This document shows, piece after piece, positions 35,605 to 48,075 of a stretch of 64,000 nt of DNA (position 1 is the first letter of the stretch; the number at the start of each line of letters is the position of its first letter). Under the pieces are notes generated by a model. It made no database searches. It worked only from the letters and a program-made list of their open reading frames with translations, and was not told the DNA's origin. The translations under genes and the position numbers were made by a program. This DNA comes from Sepiola atlantica (lineage: Eukaryota; Mollusca; Cephalopoda; Sepiida; Sepiolidae): assembly GCA_963556195.1 (NCBI GenBank), contig OY744533.1, forward strand, positions 42,465,437-42,529,436, given 5' to 3'.

Positions 35605-36695
35605 TGTCAATGTGGGTATGTGTTCCTTAGAGAAAGAATTGTTATAGAATCTACATAAAAAAGAGTATTTATATGTCAAAATTTTCAGGCAAGACAATGA
35701 AAGCAACCTAGAATATCTAAGCACCGTCTAAGAGATCTAGAGAACAGACTCCTCACCTTAAAACTTCAAATATATTTTATTTTTATGAAATTTAAACAAT
35801 ATGTGTAACATTTTTTCAGGGCAGGCGATAGAAGTGACCCCAAATGGATCTATGGCGCAGAATCCTGCTTAAACTTCAAATACTTAACACTTAATTCCTG
35901 GGAGTGTCTCAAAATAGAATAATAACTGTAAATTTACACAAATCAACATGTAAAAATAGACATAAAATTAGGTCAAACAGGCCTTTTTGTGTTTGGGTCA
36001 AGGAGATGTAATACTTTTCCCTATCTCTTACTTATGGCAATTTTCGATGATATTTTTGTTATTTCTTGTTCCTTTTTATTATGTTGGTTCCTGTATCACC
36101 GAAGAGTTGCTGTCTGAATACATTAATTGCCTTAGAGATAGTTGCGTTCATTTTGTAGCCGGAAGACTGCGATTTCTTTCCTTATATTTCTTGTATTTTG
36201 GCGCCCACTCCTAATTTAATGCTATAAAAATCAGACAAATCTTCATTATTTCAATTTTTTATTTCACGTTTTCACATAATTTATTTTCAGTAAATGCCTC
36301 GTTTTTTAACAAGAGTAAACATTCCGTACCTGAAAAATGGGTGCATTTCTCCCTTTTTTATATCTAGAAACGGAAGTGCAAAATGCAATATGGCACTCAT
36401 TTCCTGTGAGATCGCTTTGAGATTCCGTGGTGGACTTTCCCAATTTGGACGTCATAGAATATATCCGGAGGAGAAGGTTTGGGGATATTTCCGGCAGTTT
36501 TCCCACGCTTTTTCAAGAGCAGAGAACAAAGCCAGACAATTCGACCTCCCCCGCACCCCCCCTCTCTCTCTCTCTCTCTTTCTCATTCCTTTTTCTCAAT
36601 CTTTATGTGCATGCTTGTCCGTGTATATGTGTATGCACTTTTTATATATGTTTTATGCGTTTTGTGCGTACCAGTGTTTCTTTACATGTGTACTC

Positions 36696-36697
<2 letters not shown>
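35602..36697. other. unassigned sequence
   Basis: A 175-aa frame (36294-36821) ends in microsatellite sequence and shows no domain. Three overlapping frames compete here. None is supported. Confidence 0.35.
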
Positions 36698-36747
<50 letters not shown>

Positions 36748-36767
36748 TATATCTTTCTATATATATA

Positions 36768-36820
<53 letters not shown>
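36698..36820. repeat. two (TA)n blocks
   Basis: TA runs separated by GTGTATATCTTTC. Confidence 0.95.
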
Positions 36821-36822
<2 letters not shown>

Positions 36823-36839
36823 CGTCTGTGAGTCTGTCT

Positions 36840-38215
36840 GTCTGTCTGTAAATCTCTAACGTTTGTTTTATGTTTTATGTTATTTTGTGCATGTTTTATA
36901 ATTGTTTACATGTGTTTGCTTGATTGTTTATTTGTGTACTTGTGTGAGGTTGTGTATGTCTCTGAATGCGTTTTTGCTTTGTCTTTTTGCCTCCAGCTTT
37001 TTTGGCCTCAGTGCGCATGCCCAAATATTTTGGAACTTGACATTTGCATTCCATATTAAAAAAGGGGGCCAAAATCTCATTCTGGGAGCCTTTTAATGCC
37101 CTCATTGTCGAAATAATTTCCTTTCTTTTTCCATAGTTTGTTTTTAACACATTCTTTTTCGTATTTGTTTATTTTCTTCGTTTTTATTTTCATGATCTTT
37201 TTTTGGTCTTCCTTTCTCAGCTTCTTTTTCTTTCTATTTTTCTGTGACGTGTATTCTTGTTTTCTCTCTTTCATTTTATAACTATTTTCTTTTTTCTTTT
37301 TCTATTTTTCTTTTCTTTCTATTTCTTTTCTTCGATTTTACTCCTTCTGTTACCTTCTTTCTTTATGGCGCTTATTCTTTTTTTCGCCATTTATTCTTAT
37401 ATGATTTTCTTTCTTTTGTCTCACTTTCGTTTTTTCTTTTATCTCTCTATCTGCTGTTCTTTCCTTCCCTTTTAATCCCTTATAATTTTCTTTCCTTTTT
37501 GTTTGTTTTCTTCAGTGCTTTCTTTTTCTAGCCTCTTTCTTTTTTTAAACGCTTTTTAATTTTTCCTTTTTGTTTTTTCCCGCATAATTTTTGCATTCAT
37601 TGTTCGCATTTGATTTTATTTCTGCCTAATTTTATTCTTTTACTAAAACTGTCTTCCTTTCTTTTTCGCTTCAATTAATTTCATGCACAACTTCTGTTTT
37701 TATATGTTTATTTTATTTTATTTGTTTCATCCTCCGTTACTCCATGTCTTAAACTAATTGGATTTATTTATTCTTTGTTTTTTAAAATGTTTTTTTTTAG
37801 TTTAATGTGTCTTTTTTCTTTCGTCACATCTTTTTCATTCGTTTTGTTTTCTTCCTCTTTTCTTGCTTTCCTCTCTGATATGTTTGTTCTTACATCGATT
37901 CATTTTTTTTAAATGATGAATCTTTTTTTTTCTGTCTTTCTATCACGCTTTTCATTCGCTCGTGATTTCTTTCTTTTAATATATTTCTTCTTTCTCTCTC
38001 TAAGCAGTAATCTTCATTTCTCCCATTCTTCTAATCAAATTGTCCTTTTTCTCATCATCACCCTTTCTTTCATTCTTTTTTCTCTCATTCTTTTTTTCTA
38101 CGCTTTAATATACTTTTCTAGCACTCCTCTTTTCGCCGGCATCTTTTCCTCATTTTCCCTTATCTTCATTCCCTCATCCTTACCTCCGCCCTTCCCATTA
38201 TCTGGCAAGGGAAAA
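36840..38215. other. T/C-rich low-complexity region
   Basis: Strong pyrimidine bias on the plus strand over about 1.3 kb, with tracts of TTTC and TTCT. It produces phenylalanine/serine/leucine-rich frames that are composition artefacts. Confidence 0.75.
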
Positions 38216-39370
38216 TAAACACGAAAATTCTTTACGCAAAAAAATTCCTTCTCCTTCAATTCATGAGGCAAAGTTTTTAATATTTCCGGTGGCATAAAAC
38301 AAGAGCCATTGACCGAAAAGAGGCCACTTGCCCCCATTACACTTTCAGAATTAGAGGAGAAGTTTTACAAAGTTTGGCTGTCTGGCATAAGGTTTGTGAT
38401 ATGAATATCTCAGCAAACATCAAACTTACTGCAGTAGTGGATTACATCTCGTCTTCTTATATAGCCAGTCTTATAAAGAATTCGTTCAGAATATTTATAC
38501 CTTTCTTTTTATATATAAAATAAAGTGAGTTTCTATCTCGCTTTTTATCATCGATAATTTTCTTCCTGCTAATCTATATTTGATTCGGGTTCATCAGTTC
38601 TTTTGGTGGCTCTTTTCGACATGTTGTCAAAAACACTAAAATGTAATTCGATTTAATTCCTCTAAGAAATTGCTTAGACTGGATCGGAATTATATTCATA
38701 CAAACACCATATTAAAACAGGACGTTTCCGTATTCCTTAATACAGCGTTACTTCCCTTTGTTTATAACAAAAATGGTATTTTGGCAAAAACCGAAATATT
38801 TTTAAAAAACAAAAACATAGAAACTGCATCTATAAACAATGGCAGGTATGTACAGTTAGTTTCTAATACTAGAAAGGATGGCCTGAACTATCTCGGTGAC
38901 AGGATGCCAGTCTGTCGCCGATTAAACTCCCAGCAATTTATTTGTACACTTGGGTAGTGCGTTTGCTTACAACATCTTATATTCTGAAATGTTTACCTAT
39001 TTAATTGCTGACTATGATTAACGTCACTTAACATCGGTGAACTGGCGGGCATCACTGATCACAGCGCGATTTAGCCGCACGTTTCGTCCTCACGGATATT
39101 TCGATAAAAAAAAGTATACAGAAAAAGTGCACAATCCAATTTCGGCATGAATTATTTTTAAATAAACAAGAAATTTGTCTCAATTCTTGTTTCAATTCAT
39201 TTTTATGTTTCTATTTGTTCCTTTCTTAACACATTGGTAAAACCTCCAATAAGATCAGATTTTTGAAAGCTCCCATCTAAAAGCTCCCAATACTTTCGAT
39301 TTAATCTATTCTTTATATCACATTCACGGTATCAGTCAGTCTTATCTTTCAAAGGATTTACACATTAAAC
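38216..39370. other. unassigned sequence
   Basis: The 95-aa frame at 38670-38957 does not use a low-complexity alphabet, but I recognise no domain and it has no second copy here. Confidence 0.35.
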
Positions 39371-39690
39371 ACCATTAATAATAATAATAATAATAATTAT
39401 TAATGATTATTATTTATGTATTGCAAAATTTAAGATAACAAGAAAAGCTTGTCGAATCGATGCGTCGAAGATTAAAGGGCAACATTCTATAAAAACCTCG
39501 AAGCACATTCCATCACGTGTCCATCGATGATGTCGGTTTTACTATCAATTGAAGATTTAGAATTTAAAGTTGGCTCACAACTTACTCGACAGTCTTGTGT
39601 TTGCTAATCGCTACAGAAATGACTACTTTAACAGACTTAGGTAGGCTCGTTCAACTTCCCATTTAAAAGTTCGTTACGCAGAGATAAATC

Positions 39691-39696
<6 letters not shown>

Positions 39697-39755
<59 letters not shown>
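39697..39755. repeat. (TA)n microsatellite
   Basis: A short (AAT)n tract is also present at about 39375-39400. Confidence 0.95.
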
Positions 39756-39756
<1 letters not shown>

Positions 39757-39920
39757 CTTAAAGAAAGAGACAAAATGCTTTCAAAAACCATGTGTTAGAT
39801 GCAGATATTTTTTATTAAAATCAAAATTTTGGGGTTTTTTTTTCATCTTGACCTTTTTTCTGATAATTTCGCTGAGTATAACAAGCCTCATCAGAGTTTT
39901 AAATAAATAAAAGGTATTAA
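39756..39920 (-). repeat. sequence with hammerhead-like relic beside (TA)n
   Basis: The reverse complement near 39868-39897 reads CTGATGA, a weak stem ending CAGC, then GAAAT. No helix I or III is convincing, so a relic is only possible. Confidence 0.35.
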
Positions 39921-40122
39921 CCTTATTTTTTTCGTAAGAGTCCTCCCTTACATTGTGTATTGATGATTCCCTTATAGCATTTAGGTAAATGCTTCACTGT
40001 AGATAATTGAAAGCGTTTACTTGTGTATATCGCCGAAAACAATACCAAAACAAAATAAATCTGCTAATATCTACGAGCAATAAAATGTCCAGTTATTCTG
40101 GCGAGGTTCCGTAGCCTAACAG

Positions 40123-40181
40123 TAACAGCGTCGAATTGCAGTAATTGTGACCGCGGTCACAATTACTGCAATTCAACGCTG

Positions 40182-40184
<3 letters not shown>
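40123..40184. repeat. near-perfect 62-bp palindrome
   Basis: The arms are complementary around a CCGCGG centre (40151-40156) with one mismatched pair (40132/40175) and no spacer. It runs into (TA)n (40184-40231). A second, looser inverted pair (ATACC...GGTTTCA, 15 bp, one mismatch) lies at 40266-40280 and 40322-40336. Confidence 0.9.
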
Positions 40185-40237
<53 letters not shown>

Positions 40238-40419
40238 TTAAATAAGGTCCAGTTAGAACAACATTATACCATCGGTTTCAAGTCTTGCCGACTATCCTCA
40301 CTCCTCGTTGCAAAGTCCTGTTGAAACCGACGGTATCATGTTCCGAATAGATCGCCTGTAATACCATATATAAATAAATATTACGCTCTTATTTTAAATT
40401 TCATTTTTTTTAAATTGTA

Positions 40420-40422
<3 letters not shown>

Positions 40423-40486
<64 letters not shown>

Positions 40487-40523
40487 ATATGTGTGTGTGT
40501 GTATGTGTGTCTGTGTGTGTCTG
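40423..40523. repeat. (TA)n-(TG)n compound microsatellite
   Basis: TA run, then GT-rich run. Confidence 0.95.
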
Positions 40524-40709
40524 TGTGCGTGCAGACAATTGAGGAAGAATTCGACACTATGATATAAATACTGACTAGCATAGCTAAGATATAAAAAAAA
40601 CTGTTATTAATTCGATAAACCATAACAACCTTGTGGATTTAAGATAGCGAAACGTCATCTGAATTTAGTAACTCCTATTTCACATACAAATCTGTTCCAT
40701 TCATTATAT

Positions 40710-41273
40710 ACGAGGTGTGTGTGTGTGTATGTGTGAAAAGTAACCGGACTGGTGTCAAAATTAATTTATTTTAATTCCGTCAAATAAACTGCATGGTTTT
40801 TTTCCACTTTGAAGCAATCTGTCTCAAATCTAATGGATTTTTCCATGCTTTTTTGACACGATTCTATGCACCGCTCGGGTTAGTGTGTTTTTTATCTAGC
40901 GTCTCAGCTTTGTCGTTACGACCCTCTTGATGAGGCCCACACCGACAAAACGAGATCCATTGATTATCTCTGTGAGCTTGGGTAAAGACAAAAGTCACAC
41001 GGAGTAAGCCCCGGTGCATAGGGAGGTTGTTTCAGTAAAGTGATGTTATTTTTATTCCTTAATCGGTGTCATCATTGTTCCTCAGTGCTCATATGTGTAT
41101 GACCTAGAAAAAGAAGTCGTGTGGAAAAAAGCATGTGAATATTGTAATGGTCGCAAAAAGCTGCGCTTACAGTTATAGACTCCCAATATAGCATGATAAC
41201 ACAATCTGCTTATCTGACTTACGCCAGTAGCTCACACAGCACACCCAGTCCCGTCCGTTACTTTTAGATAGAC

Positions 41274-41277
<4 letters not shown>
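40710..41277 (-). mobile_element. mariner relic with transposase C-terminal remnant
   Basis: The ends resemble mariner inverted repeats: CGAGGTGTG...AAAAGTAACCGGACTG on the left and the inverse of GAGGTCTATC...AAAAGTAACGGACGG on the right, both next to TA. The left repeat is interrupted by a GT microsatellite. On the minus strand, about 41045-40740 translates in pieces to PPYAPGLTPCDF, then LIKRVVTTKLR and HGKIH. This is the C-terminal catalytic segment (third Asp in PCD) of mariner transposases. The N-terminal two thirds are deleted, and frameshifts and stops are present. It is a dead, internally deleted copy, unrelated to the 32.4 kb mariner. Confidence 0.8.

Positions 41278-41367
<90 letters not shown>
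41278..41367. repeat. (TA)n microsatellite
   Basis: About 90 bp of TA starting at the mariner relic's right end. Confidence 0.95.
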
Positions 41368-41371
<4 letters not shown>

Positions 41372-41429
41372 AGGTAAAACATCCACAGGATAATGATCCA
41401 AAAAATTTCAACTGACCTTAAAATTATGC

Positions 41430-41596
41430 TACGTGGCTTTTAACCCTAGACTGATTTTGACACGTCCCATCGCATGTGTCTTTCTTCCCTCCTCTCCCCT
41501 CCCCACTTCTTTACCCCCCTCTCTATTACCTACTTCTGTCTCTATCCTAAATGGTCTTATTTTATCCCGCACCATTTTATTTTATTTCATTTTATC

Positions 41597-41633
<37 letters not shown>

Positions 41634-41875
41634 TTATTCATCTATCTATCTTTTTATTATCTATCTATATTTTTATCATTGTCTCTCTTTTTACTTTATT
41701 TTATTTTATTTTATTTTGTATTTTATATTCTATATTAATTTTTTTTTTTTTACATTATTATGTTTTTATTTTGATTGTTAACGGTCCCAACCGCGTGACT
41801 TTCCAAATTTTAAATTTTAAATTTCTTTTTTTCTCTCTATTTCATTCTTTCCAAATATGATCTAAGGTTAAGATC
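41430..41875. other. pyrimidine/AT-rich low-complexity sequence
   Basis: Contains an (ATCT)n run at about 41594-41632 and TTTTA runs. Frames of 76-128 aa here are composition artefacts. Confidence 0.7.
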
Positions 41876-41884
41876 GGATTTTAA

Positions 41885-41981
41885 CTCTACCTGATGAAAT
41901 CTCAGTTTATACTAGCTGTTGATCGATAACATTGATATGCCAGTGTCGCAGATTTTGTACATATCTGTGTAAATAAAAATA

Positions 41982-41983
<2 letters not shown>
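41885..41983 (+). repeat. solo fragment of the 57.7-60.8 kb element's terminal repeat
   Basis: Matches 60743-60835 in order: CTGATGA, CTCAG, AGCTGT, GATCGATAACAT, ATGCCAGTGT, GCAGA, TTGTACAT and AAATAAAAA. Both end at (TA)n (here 41983-42035). Confidence 0.75.

Positions 41984-42035
<52 letters not shown>
41984..42035. repeat. (TA)n microsatellite
   Basis: TA dinucleotides. Confidence 0.95.
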
Positions 42036-42036
<1 letters not shown>

Positions 42037-42195
42037 CCTAGCACTATGTGAAACTAACATAAATTCCTCAATATCTAATAATGTTAATACCCCAGGATAC
42101 TTCTCACTTTGCCATAAAGACTCTGAAAATCATATGCATTTTCTCTGGGGTTATTTCTTTAACTAGAGAACAAAGTCTAGAAACATATCTTTCTT

Positions 42196-42246
42196 AGTAG
42201 CTTATATGGCATACCTAATCCCGCCCGTTACTTGAAGACAAACCTC

Positions 42247-42248
<2 letters not shown>
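42196..42248 (-). mobile_element. second mariner right-end fragment
   Basis: Matches 41226-41277 in AGTAGCT, CCCGYCCGTTACTT and the terminal ACCTCAT. Followed by a (TATG)n tract (42250-42290). Confidence 0.7.
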
Positions 42249-42281
<33 letters not shown>

Positions 42282-42446
42282 TGTATATAAGAAAAAAAGA
42301 AAAAAAACGAGCTAATTAAAAGCATTTTTAGTGTTAACCTTGACAGCTGTTCTGCCCAGTAGAAACAAAAACATTATTTTAATTTCCAAGATCAAAATAA
42401 TAGCTTCTATGAACCCTTCAGAAGAAACAAATCTCTATACACACGC

Positions 42447-42502
<56 letters not shown>
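42447..42502. repeat. (TA)n microsatellite
   Basis: TA dinucleotides with one phase slip. Confidence 0.95.
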
Positions 42503-42505
<3 letters not shown>

Positions 42506-43371
42506 CGATTTTATGTATTTACACACATTGTAGTTATTCACGGAAGACCGTTCTGATGTATCACAGCTCATTTATAAGGAAGAAATAAGCATGGGAAAAC
42601 TAAGATATGTGCCAAGATCAAACTATTTTTACTTTACACGAAAATGTCGACACTGATCTGGTCTATTCTATTTTAAGTTAGGATAGAAACAAAATATTGA
42701 ATGGTATTTGAAAACAAGGGTTTTATTGCTTATTCAAGAAAGACTCAAACTGAGAGAATTTGGCAAAAGCTAAAACCCAATGGCCACGCCTTGCTATCAC
42801 TTATTCGTCTGGAAATGCGCCCAAAATAGACAGATATGCTGTTTCACCAACCCAAATGAATAATCAGATTGGCTCAACAAAAGCAAGGCCTCGCGTGTTT
42901 TCGTAATTTACGAAAGGGGTGAAGTGCAACAGACAATCACTGGCAGATTGCCGCGTCCCTATTGCCAAGAAGCCGCCATTTTGAAACGAGCGAGTAATTC
43001 GAATGAGTTTCGTAGGATCTTTTCTGCACAATTCTAATGAGAAAGTAAAAACGAAATATATTTATTTTTACCCCAAATCAAAGACAGGTTCGTTGTTGGT
43101 TGTATTCGGGTATCCAAATGTTATAGTTTAGTAAGATACTTCAAACGAATATAATAATCAAGAAAGAAATGAAGAAACATAATGAGTCATTCCGAATTAC
43201 ACTCCCATCTACGGCGAAGAGAAATATGGAAACATCACACGTGCGTTCTGGTCTGTATGTCGTTTAACCACATCAGAAACGAATTGAGGTGTGTAAATGT
43301 CTGGGCTTGATATATCGCCCAACGTCTGTACTACGTGTAAACACTGCTTTTAGTCGAATTAATTGTGAAAT
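42503..43371. other. unassigned sequence
   Basis: No gene or repeat recognised. Confidence 0.35.
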
Positions 43372-43427
43372 GAAGCAACCTCGAGTCTGCAGATTGGTGA
43401 CCATTTGGGAATATCAGGTGCCATATG
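43372..43427 (+). pseudogene. 5S rRNA-like fragment
   Basis: GAAGCAACCTCGAGTCTG followed by GGTGACCATTTGGGAATAT and CAGGTGCC parallels the 3' half of 5S rRNA, with the TACTTGG segment shortened. A dead, diverged copy. Confidence 0.65.
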
Positions 43428-43549
43428 TGTTGAAGTGAAAATGTCTGTGAAGTTTCTCTAATACAATCGGGAAAGGCATGAACTCTTTCCTAGAAGAGCC
43501 CTGCCACTAATCGACAAAAAATTGGAAAAAATAACCTCCTGTTATACAC

Positions 43550-43675
43550 CATTGATCTACTTGTGTGAGTTCATATAGAAACAAAAATATAAGGGAAACT
43601 AACCTTTTATGCATATCTGCAATCATATAAATAGATTCCACTCTCTTGAGTAAGCAATGAAACGTTTCTTAACGA
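43550..43675. repeat. dispersed repeat, copy 2
   Basis: Pairs with 2605-2725. Confidence 0.6.
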
Positions 43676-44560
43676 CAATCCGCATTTTATTTGTATATTT
43701 TTTCCTTTTTCGGAGGTCTCCTTCAAAAGATTCGAAAGCATGAATGCATCTTTACTCGTCTGGCTAGGAGTGAGTGAAATAAGAGTATATGCTAGACTCG
43801 TAAGTGTTGATAGGAAAAGTAGTCAAGAAGAAAGAAAACTCCCAAATAAAACCGCATTCTCCGCTTATCCCAACATTACTTCCGGTCGTATTTCTACTGT
43901 ACTTAAGCAATGCTGGGTCAGGAGAAATGCAGTTAGTGGCTGCGTATATTGTGGTTCACTATAAACTCCCTGTCACCTATCTACCATTCAAGAGGCAATC
44001 CATTATCCCTGAAGACAGAAAGAGAACAGCCAATCCATAGACCGGCCCACTTTATTATGATATTCAAATAACTGAATTGGAACTGAATACATTAAAATAT
44101 GGGGTGATCCCGCTTCCCTGAATGACATTCATGGAATCGTTAATAAAATATTGAGATATTTTTCGGGTCCATTTGAATTACAAATAATAGATCCTCAAAG
44201 CGACACACTAAATAAATAAATGCAACTAAATGAATAGATGCAACTAAATAAATAAATGCAGCTAAATGACTTAGTATGGAAGAAAGTTTTTCAATTTTTC
44301 TGAACATTTTTGGTAAAAGTTGATAATAACTGAAATTGTCAAATGGAAACAGCGACGTTGTTATATATAAAAGATTTAAGTGAAAAATAATGTTTGAACA
44401 TTCATTTGAATCTCTCACTTTTGTTGAGAGACCGGAATAGAAGGATGCAGACCTCTCGGAATTGGGACCAGAATAAACCTACATTTACTTCCGTTAAAAA
44501 AGACTATTAAAACTAAAACATTCGAGGACAGTCATTAAAAAAGATTTGCTATAACCTCGT
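43676..44560. other. unassigned sequence
   Basis: Short (AAATAAATGCAACT)-like repeats occur at about 44208-44265. Frames at 43740-44040 overlap each other and have no domain. Confidence 0.35.
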
Positions 44561-44564
44561 CATA

Positions 44565-44704
44565 ATATATCTTCCTATTCCAGTAGCTTCTTTTCAATGA
44601 CTACTGTTTTGTGGAACTCTCTTTCTGCTGACTGTTTTCCTCCTTCCTATAGCCTTGACGTTTTCAAGACTACGGTCAATAGGTATTTCCTGTCTTTGCT
44701 TTAA
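44565..44704 (+). pseudogene. LINE 3'-end fragment
   Basis: One frame reads SSFFSMTTVLWNSLSADCFP followed by VFKTTVNRYF. It parallels the C-terminal SFFPRAAGLWNSL segment of the LINE pieces at 7.9 and 53.1 kb. It ends abruptly where the gypsy integrase relic begins. Confidence 0.7.
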
Positions 44705-45620
44705 CACTCTTTAGTTTTTTTAGCTCCTTACATCAAATGGCTTCATGGCTTATCTGATCGTTTTTCACGGTGGCCTGAAGCCATCCCACTAAGCGATATA
44801 TCTTCTGAAACTGTAGCGCATGCCCTGGTGGCGGGCTGTATTTTGCGTTATAGTGTGCCAGCAACAATTACCACTAGTCGTGGCAAACGGTTTGAATCCT
44901 GCCTATTTCAAGAACTAGCAAATATACTCGGTATTAAACGTACAAGGACTACTAGTTATCCGCCAGCTTGCAACGGAATGATTGAGCGCTTCCATCAGCA
45001 ATTGAAAGCCTCATTACGTGCAGCCCCAGACCCACAGCGTTGGATGGAATACGTTCCCATCGTTCTCCTTGGTTGTTGCTCTGCTATGAAAGAAAACTTG
45101 GGATATTCCTCAGCCGAACTGCTTTATGGTACACCATTGGCATTACCTGGTCATATATTCACTACTCCAGAATCACCGGTAATGGATTTGGAACTCTATG
45201 TAAATAGACTTAGATGCTATTTCAGCAGTTTACCACCCATGAACACTCGTCATCAAAGCATCAGGTCAGCTTTACTTAAAGACATTTTATCATAGACACA
45301 CGTTTTTGTTCGTAGTGACTCGGTTAAACCACCACTAACACCACCTTATTCCGGTCCTTATCGTGTGCTCGATCGTAACAGAAAGTATTTTACTCTGGAT
45401 ATTGGAGGAACTTAAGACACAGTGTCGGTTGACAGACTTAAGCGAGCATATAGACAACGACACCCTGGAACCCCACGTTCCACCCACCATAACGTTGCCT
45501 GAATTATCTGATGTAATATCTTTGGATAAATCTCAATCATGCCTACCCACTCATGTAACCACTACACGTTCTGGTTGACATGTTCATTGGCCTAAAAGGC
45601 TTTGTAAACTCCTATATAGC
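44705..45620 (+). pseudogene. Ty3/gypsy integrase relic
   Basis: The frame opens at 44705 and similarity begins near DRFSRWPEA (44756). It continues through YPPACNGMIERFH, with the catalytic Glu at 44984. The position 36 codons earlier, where family members have Asp in TDRG, is Ser (AGT, 44876) in TSRG. That gives the expected 35-residue spacing but a lost catalytic residue. The zinc-binding domain and first catalytic Asp are missing at the 5' end. The C-terminal part keeps PPYSGPYRVLDR and, after a frameshift near 45450-45475, TTTRSG and HVHWPKRL, a typical gypsy tail. In-frame stops are at 45293, 45413 and 45576. The role was integration of the retrotransposon cDNA; this copy is dead. No LTR is recognised nearby. 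Confidence 0.88.
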
Positions 45621-46790
45621 TGAACAGTTACATTTCCTGATACAATTAACTACCATTAATTACCTTACCATTTTATAGAAATAAAAAAATCTTAAAAAAT
45701 ACGCCAAACGATGTTGTACTACAATATTCCACTTAAAGTTGCAAAGCAAACAAAAAAGTTTAGAATTGAGACATCTTTTTTTTTCAATTTTTATTCAGAC
45801 ATAAATTATCCTTACATCAAGAATTATATGCATATTGTTGTGAAAACGATCCAGGAAATATATAAACCGGTTTAAGGCGGAGATAGAGATACCAACATGG
45901 CCGCCGTAATGCTCTGTTTTAAAACTAGAACGAGGCTTGAGGTGCTATAACATTGTTTGCACTAAGTTCACAGAGAACAGATCGTTTTGTTCTGCTTTCT
46001 GCTTTCTTGCCAATGCGCCTTCTGTATTGAATAAGTAGAGACATATGACACAAGGAGGAAACTTAATGGAAGGAAAAGAAAGAGAAATAAATAATTGTTC
46101 TTAAATTAAATGCAGCCAACGCCTTAATTTCAAGGGAAGAACAGAAAACAAGAAATAAAATGTGGCATGGGTTGCAGAGAACAAGAAAGATGTGATTCAA
46201 TTGCGTAAATCACAGCCGGTAGCCCAAATATATTCAAGGAGAATAAAACGAGTGTTTGGGAGTAAGAAAATATAACGAGCTGTACCTACCCGGCGTTGCC
46301 CTGGATTCACTAATGTAATTTTAGTATGAAATATGTTATGCAGGAAAAGAAATTTAAAATATTATTTTATTATTTAGAAAATTATATCAATAAAATTATC
46401 TTAAAATTAAATCGAACATTGATAATGTGTAAGTCACGTATAGACGAGAAACACACATACACAGAACAACAACAAGTGGTCATGACATATTCTTGATATA
46501 GAGAAGAGATACAGATGAGAAGAGCTGGAAAATAAATGCACATATAAGGGAGATACATATTTGCAGGTTTAAAATTAAGTTTTGTCTCTTGCGTTATTAT
46601 AGCCATTATTTAAAAATGTCGCCATCTTAACAATCCTCCAATTCGGAATAAGAATTTTTTTTAAACAAACTAAAGCGAAAGACGTTTTGGTGTATTAGAA
46701 AAACATGCTGGAAGTAAAAAAAGGCGAAGTGAATAGTCAGAATCAACTATCAATGTGGTTATATCTGGTTTTAAATTCTAAAATCCGGCT
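45621..46790. other. unassigned sequence with one dispersed motif
   Basis: GAGCTGTACCTACCCGGCGT at about 46275 resembles the motif at 62998-63022; this pair is a fragment of a common invertebrate repeat. No gene. Confidence 0.45.
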
Positions 46791-46794
46791 GACT

Positions 46795-46796
46795 TA

Positions 46797-46847
<51 letters not shown>
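46795..46847 (+). repeat. (TAGA)n microsatellite
   Basis: About 12 perfect tetramers. Confidence 0.97.
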
Positions 46848-46848
<1 letters not shown>

Positions 46849-47570
46849 AATTCAATAGAGAAATATTATATAATTGTCTTTTAACAACTACGTTGGGCCA
46901 ACTCCTTGATTATATACCCCAGACTCAAATATAAGTCTCAATACTGTCAAATATAATGAGAAAGGGTGAGTTTAAATATGATGGATACCCCCAAATTAGA
47001 TGCCCGGAGGCAACGCCTCGTCCTCCCTCATCCTCTTGTCATCCAACTGACCGCATCCTACACATACAAGGATACCCCTATACAAAAATGTGTCATACTA
47101 AAAGCTCAGAAGATAGTGAAACTCAAGTCTAGTAATCCTTGTCTGTAGCTATCGTGGTCTATTTGGGCTGCGGTCTCATGTCTAATTATAGAGAAACAAG
47201 TCTATAATATCTCACATTCAATTAAATATATATTTTGCTCATTGGGTGTTTTTGTTATATAGACTTTTTCTAGTGAGTTATTGCTAGTAGTAGGAGTATC
47301 ATTTTCATCCTCTGTGATCCCAATAATTTTTCCTGCCGAATTTGGTGCAATTCTGTTTAATAGTTTTGGATCTTAGAGTTCAGTTTTTTTACCATTATCA
47401 GTCAGAGTGGTAGTACTAGTAGTATTAAGCATCATCATTACTGTTCGTAATTACATCCGACTTCTCAAGAGCACTTTATGCCCAACCTGATCCAATTATA
47501 TCAATTCAGTTGGGAGATTATGTGTTGAGAATTATTATTAAAATCGGGAGACTTATGTTTTGAGGCATGT
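46848..47570. other. unassigned sequence
   Basis: No gene or repeat recognised. The frame at 46966-47148 has no domain. Confidence 0.35.
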
Positions 47571-48075
47571 CGGTCCGTCCGTCCGTCCGTCCGTCCGGAT
47601 TTTTCTCCGCAACCATCCATTGAATTTCTCTGAAATTTTGCATGAAGTTGTAACTTTGGTCAGGTTAGAAAGTGATATTCTCTGATTTTTGAAAAAAAAA
47701 TCTGGTTAGACCCCAAGGGGTCAAAAGGCCCCGAAATGGCAAAAAATGACATTTTTTGCCCCATAACTTTTCATCCATCCATTCAATTTCTCTGAAACTT
47801 GGCCAAAATGTGGAGGCAATTGTTCTTAATAGAAAATAAGTATCGCTGACCTTGGAAAAAATCTGGTTCGCGCCCTCAGGAGGTCAACCCCCCCCCCCCA
47901 AAAAAAAAGAAATGGCAAAAAATGACCCTTATCTCCTATAACGTTTGATCTATCCATTCAATTTTTCTAAAACTTGGCCAAAATGTAGAGGCAATTGTTC
48001 TGGATATAAAATGAGCATCCTTGACCTCAGAAAAATTCTGGTTCGCGCCCCCAGGGTGTCAAAGGGGGGTAAAAA
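47571..48075 (+). repeat. (GTCC)n then three diverged ~165-175-bp tandem units
   Basis: A (GTCC)n run at 47571-47598 is followed by units with CATTSAATTTCTCTGAAA near 47617, 47779 and 47955. Units two and three share GGCCAAAATGTRGAGGCAAT, and a TCTGGTTMG box ends each unit. The extra copies probably arose by unequal exchange. Confidence 0.85.

Noticed and set aside
36294..38218. Cluster of overlapping frames up to 175 aa
   Set aside because: All come from pyrimidine-rich and (TA)n sequence, compete on the same bases and show no domain.
38670..38957. 95-aa frame of normal composition
   Set aside because: No recognisable motif, no second copy in the window and no splice or promoter evidence.
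39868..39897. CTGATGA...CAGCGAAAT on the minus strand as a ribozyme
   Set aside because: No supported helix I or III and a poor helix II.
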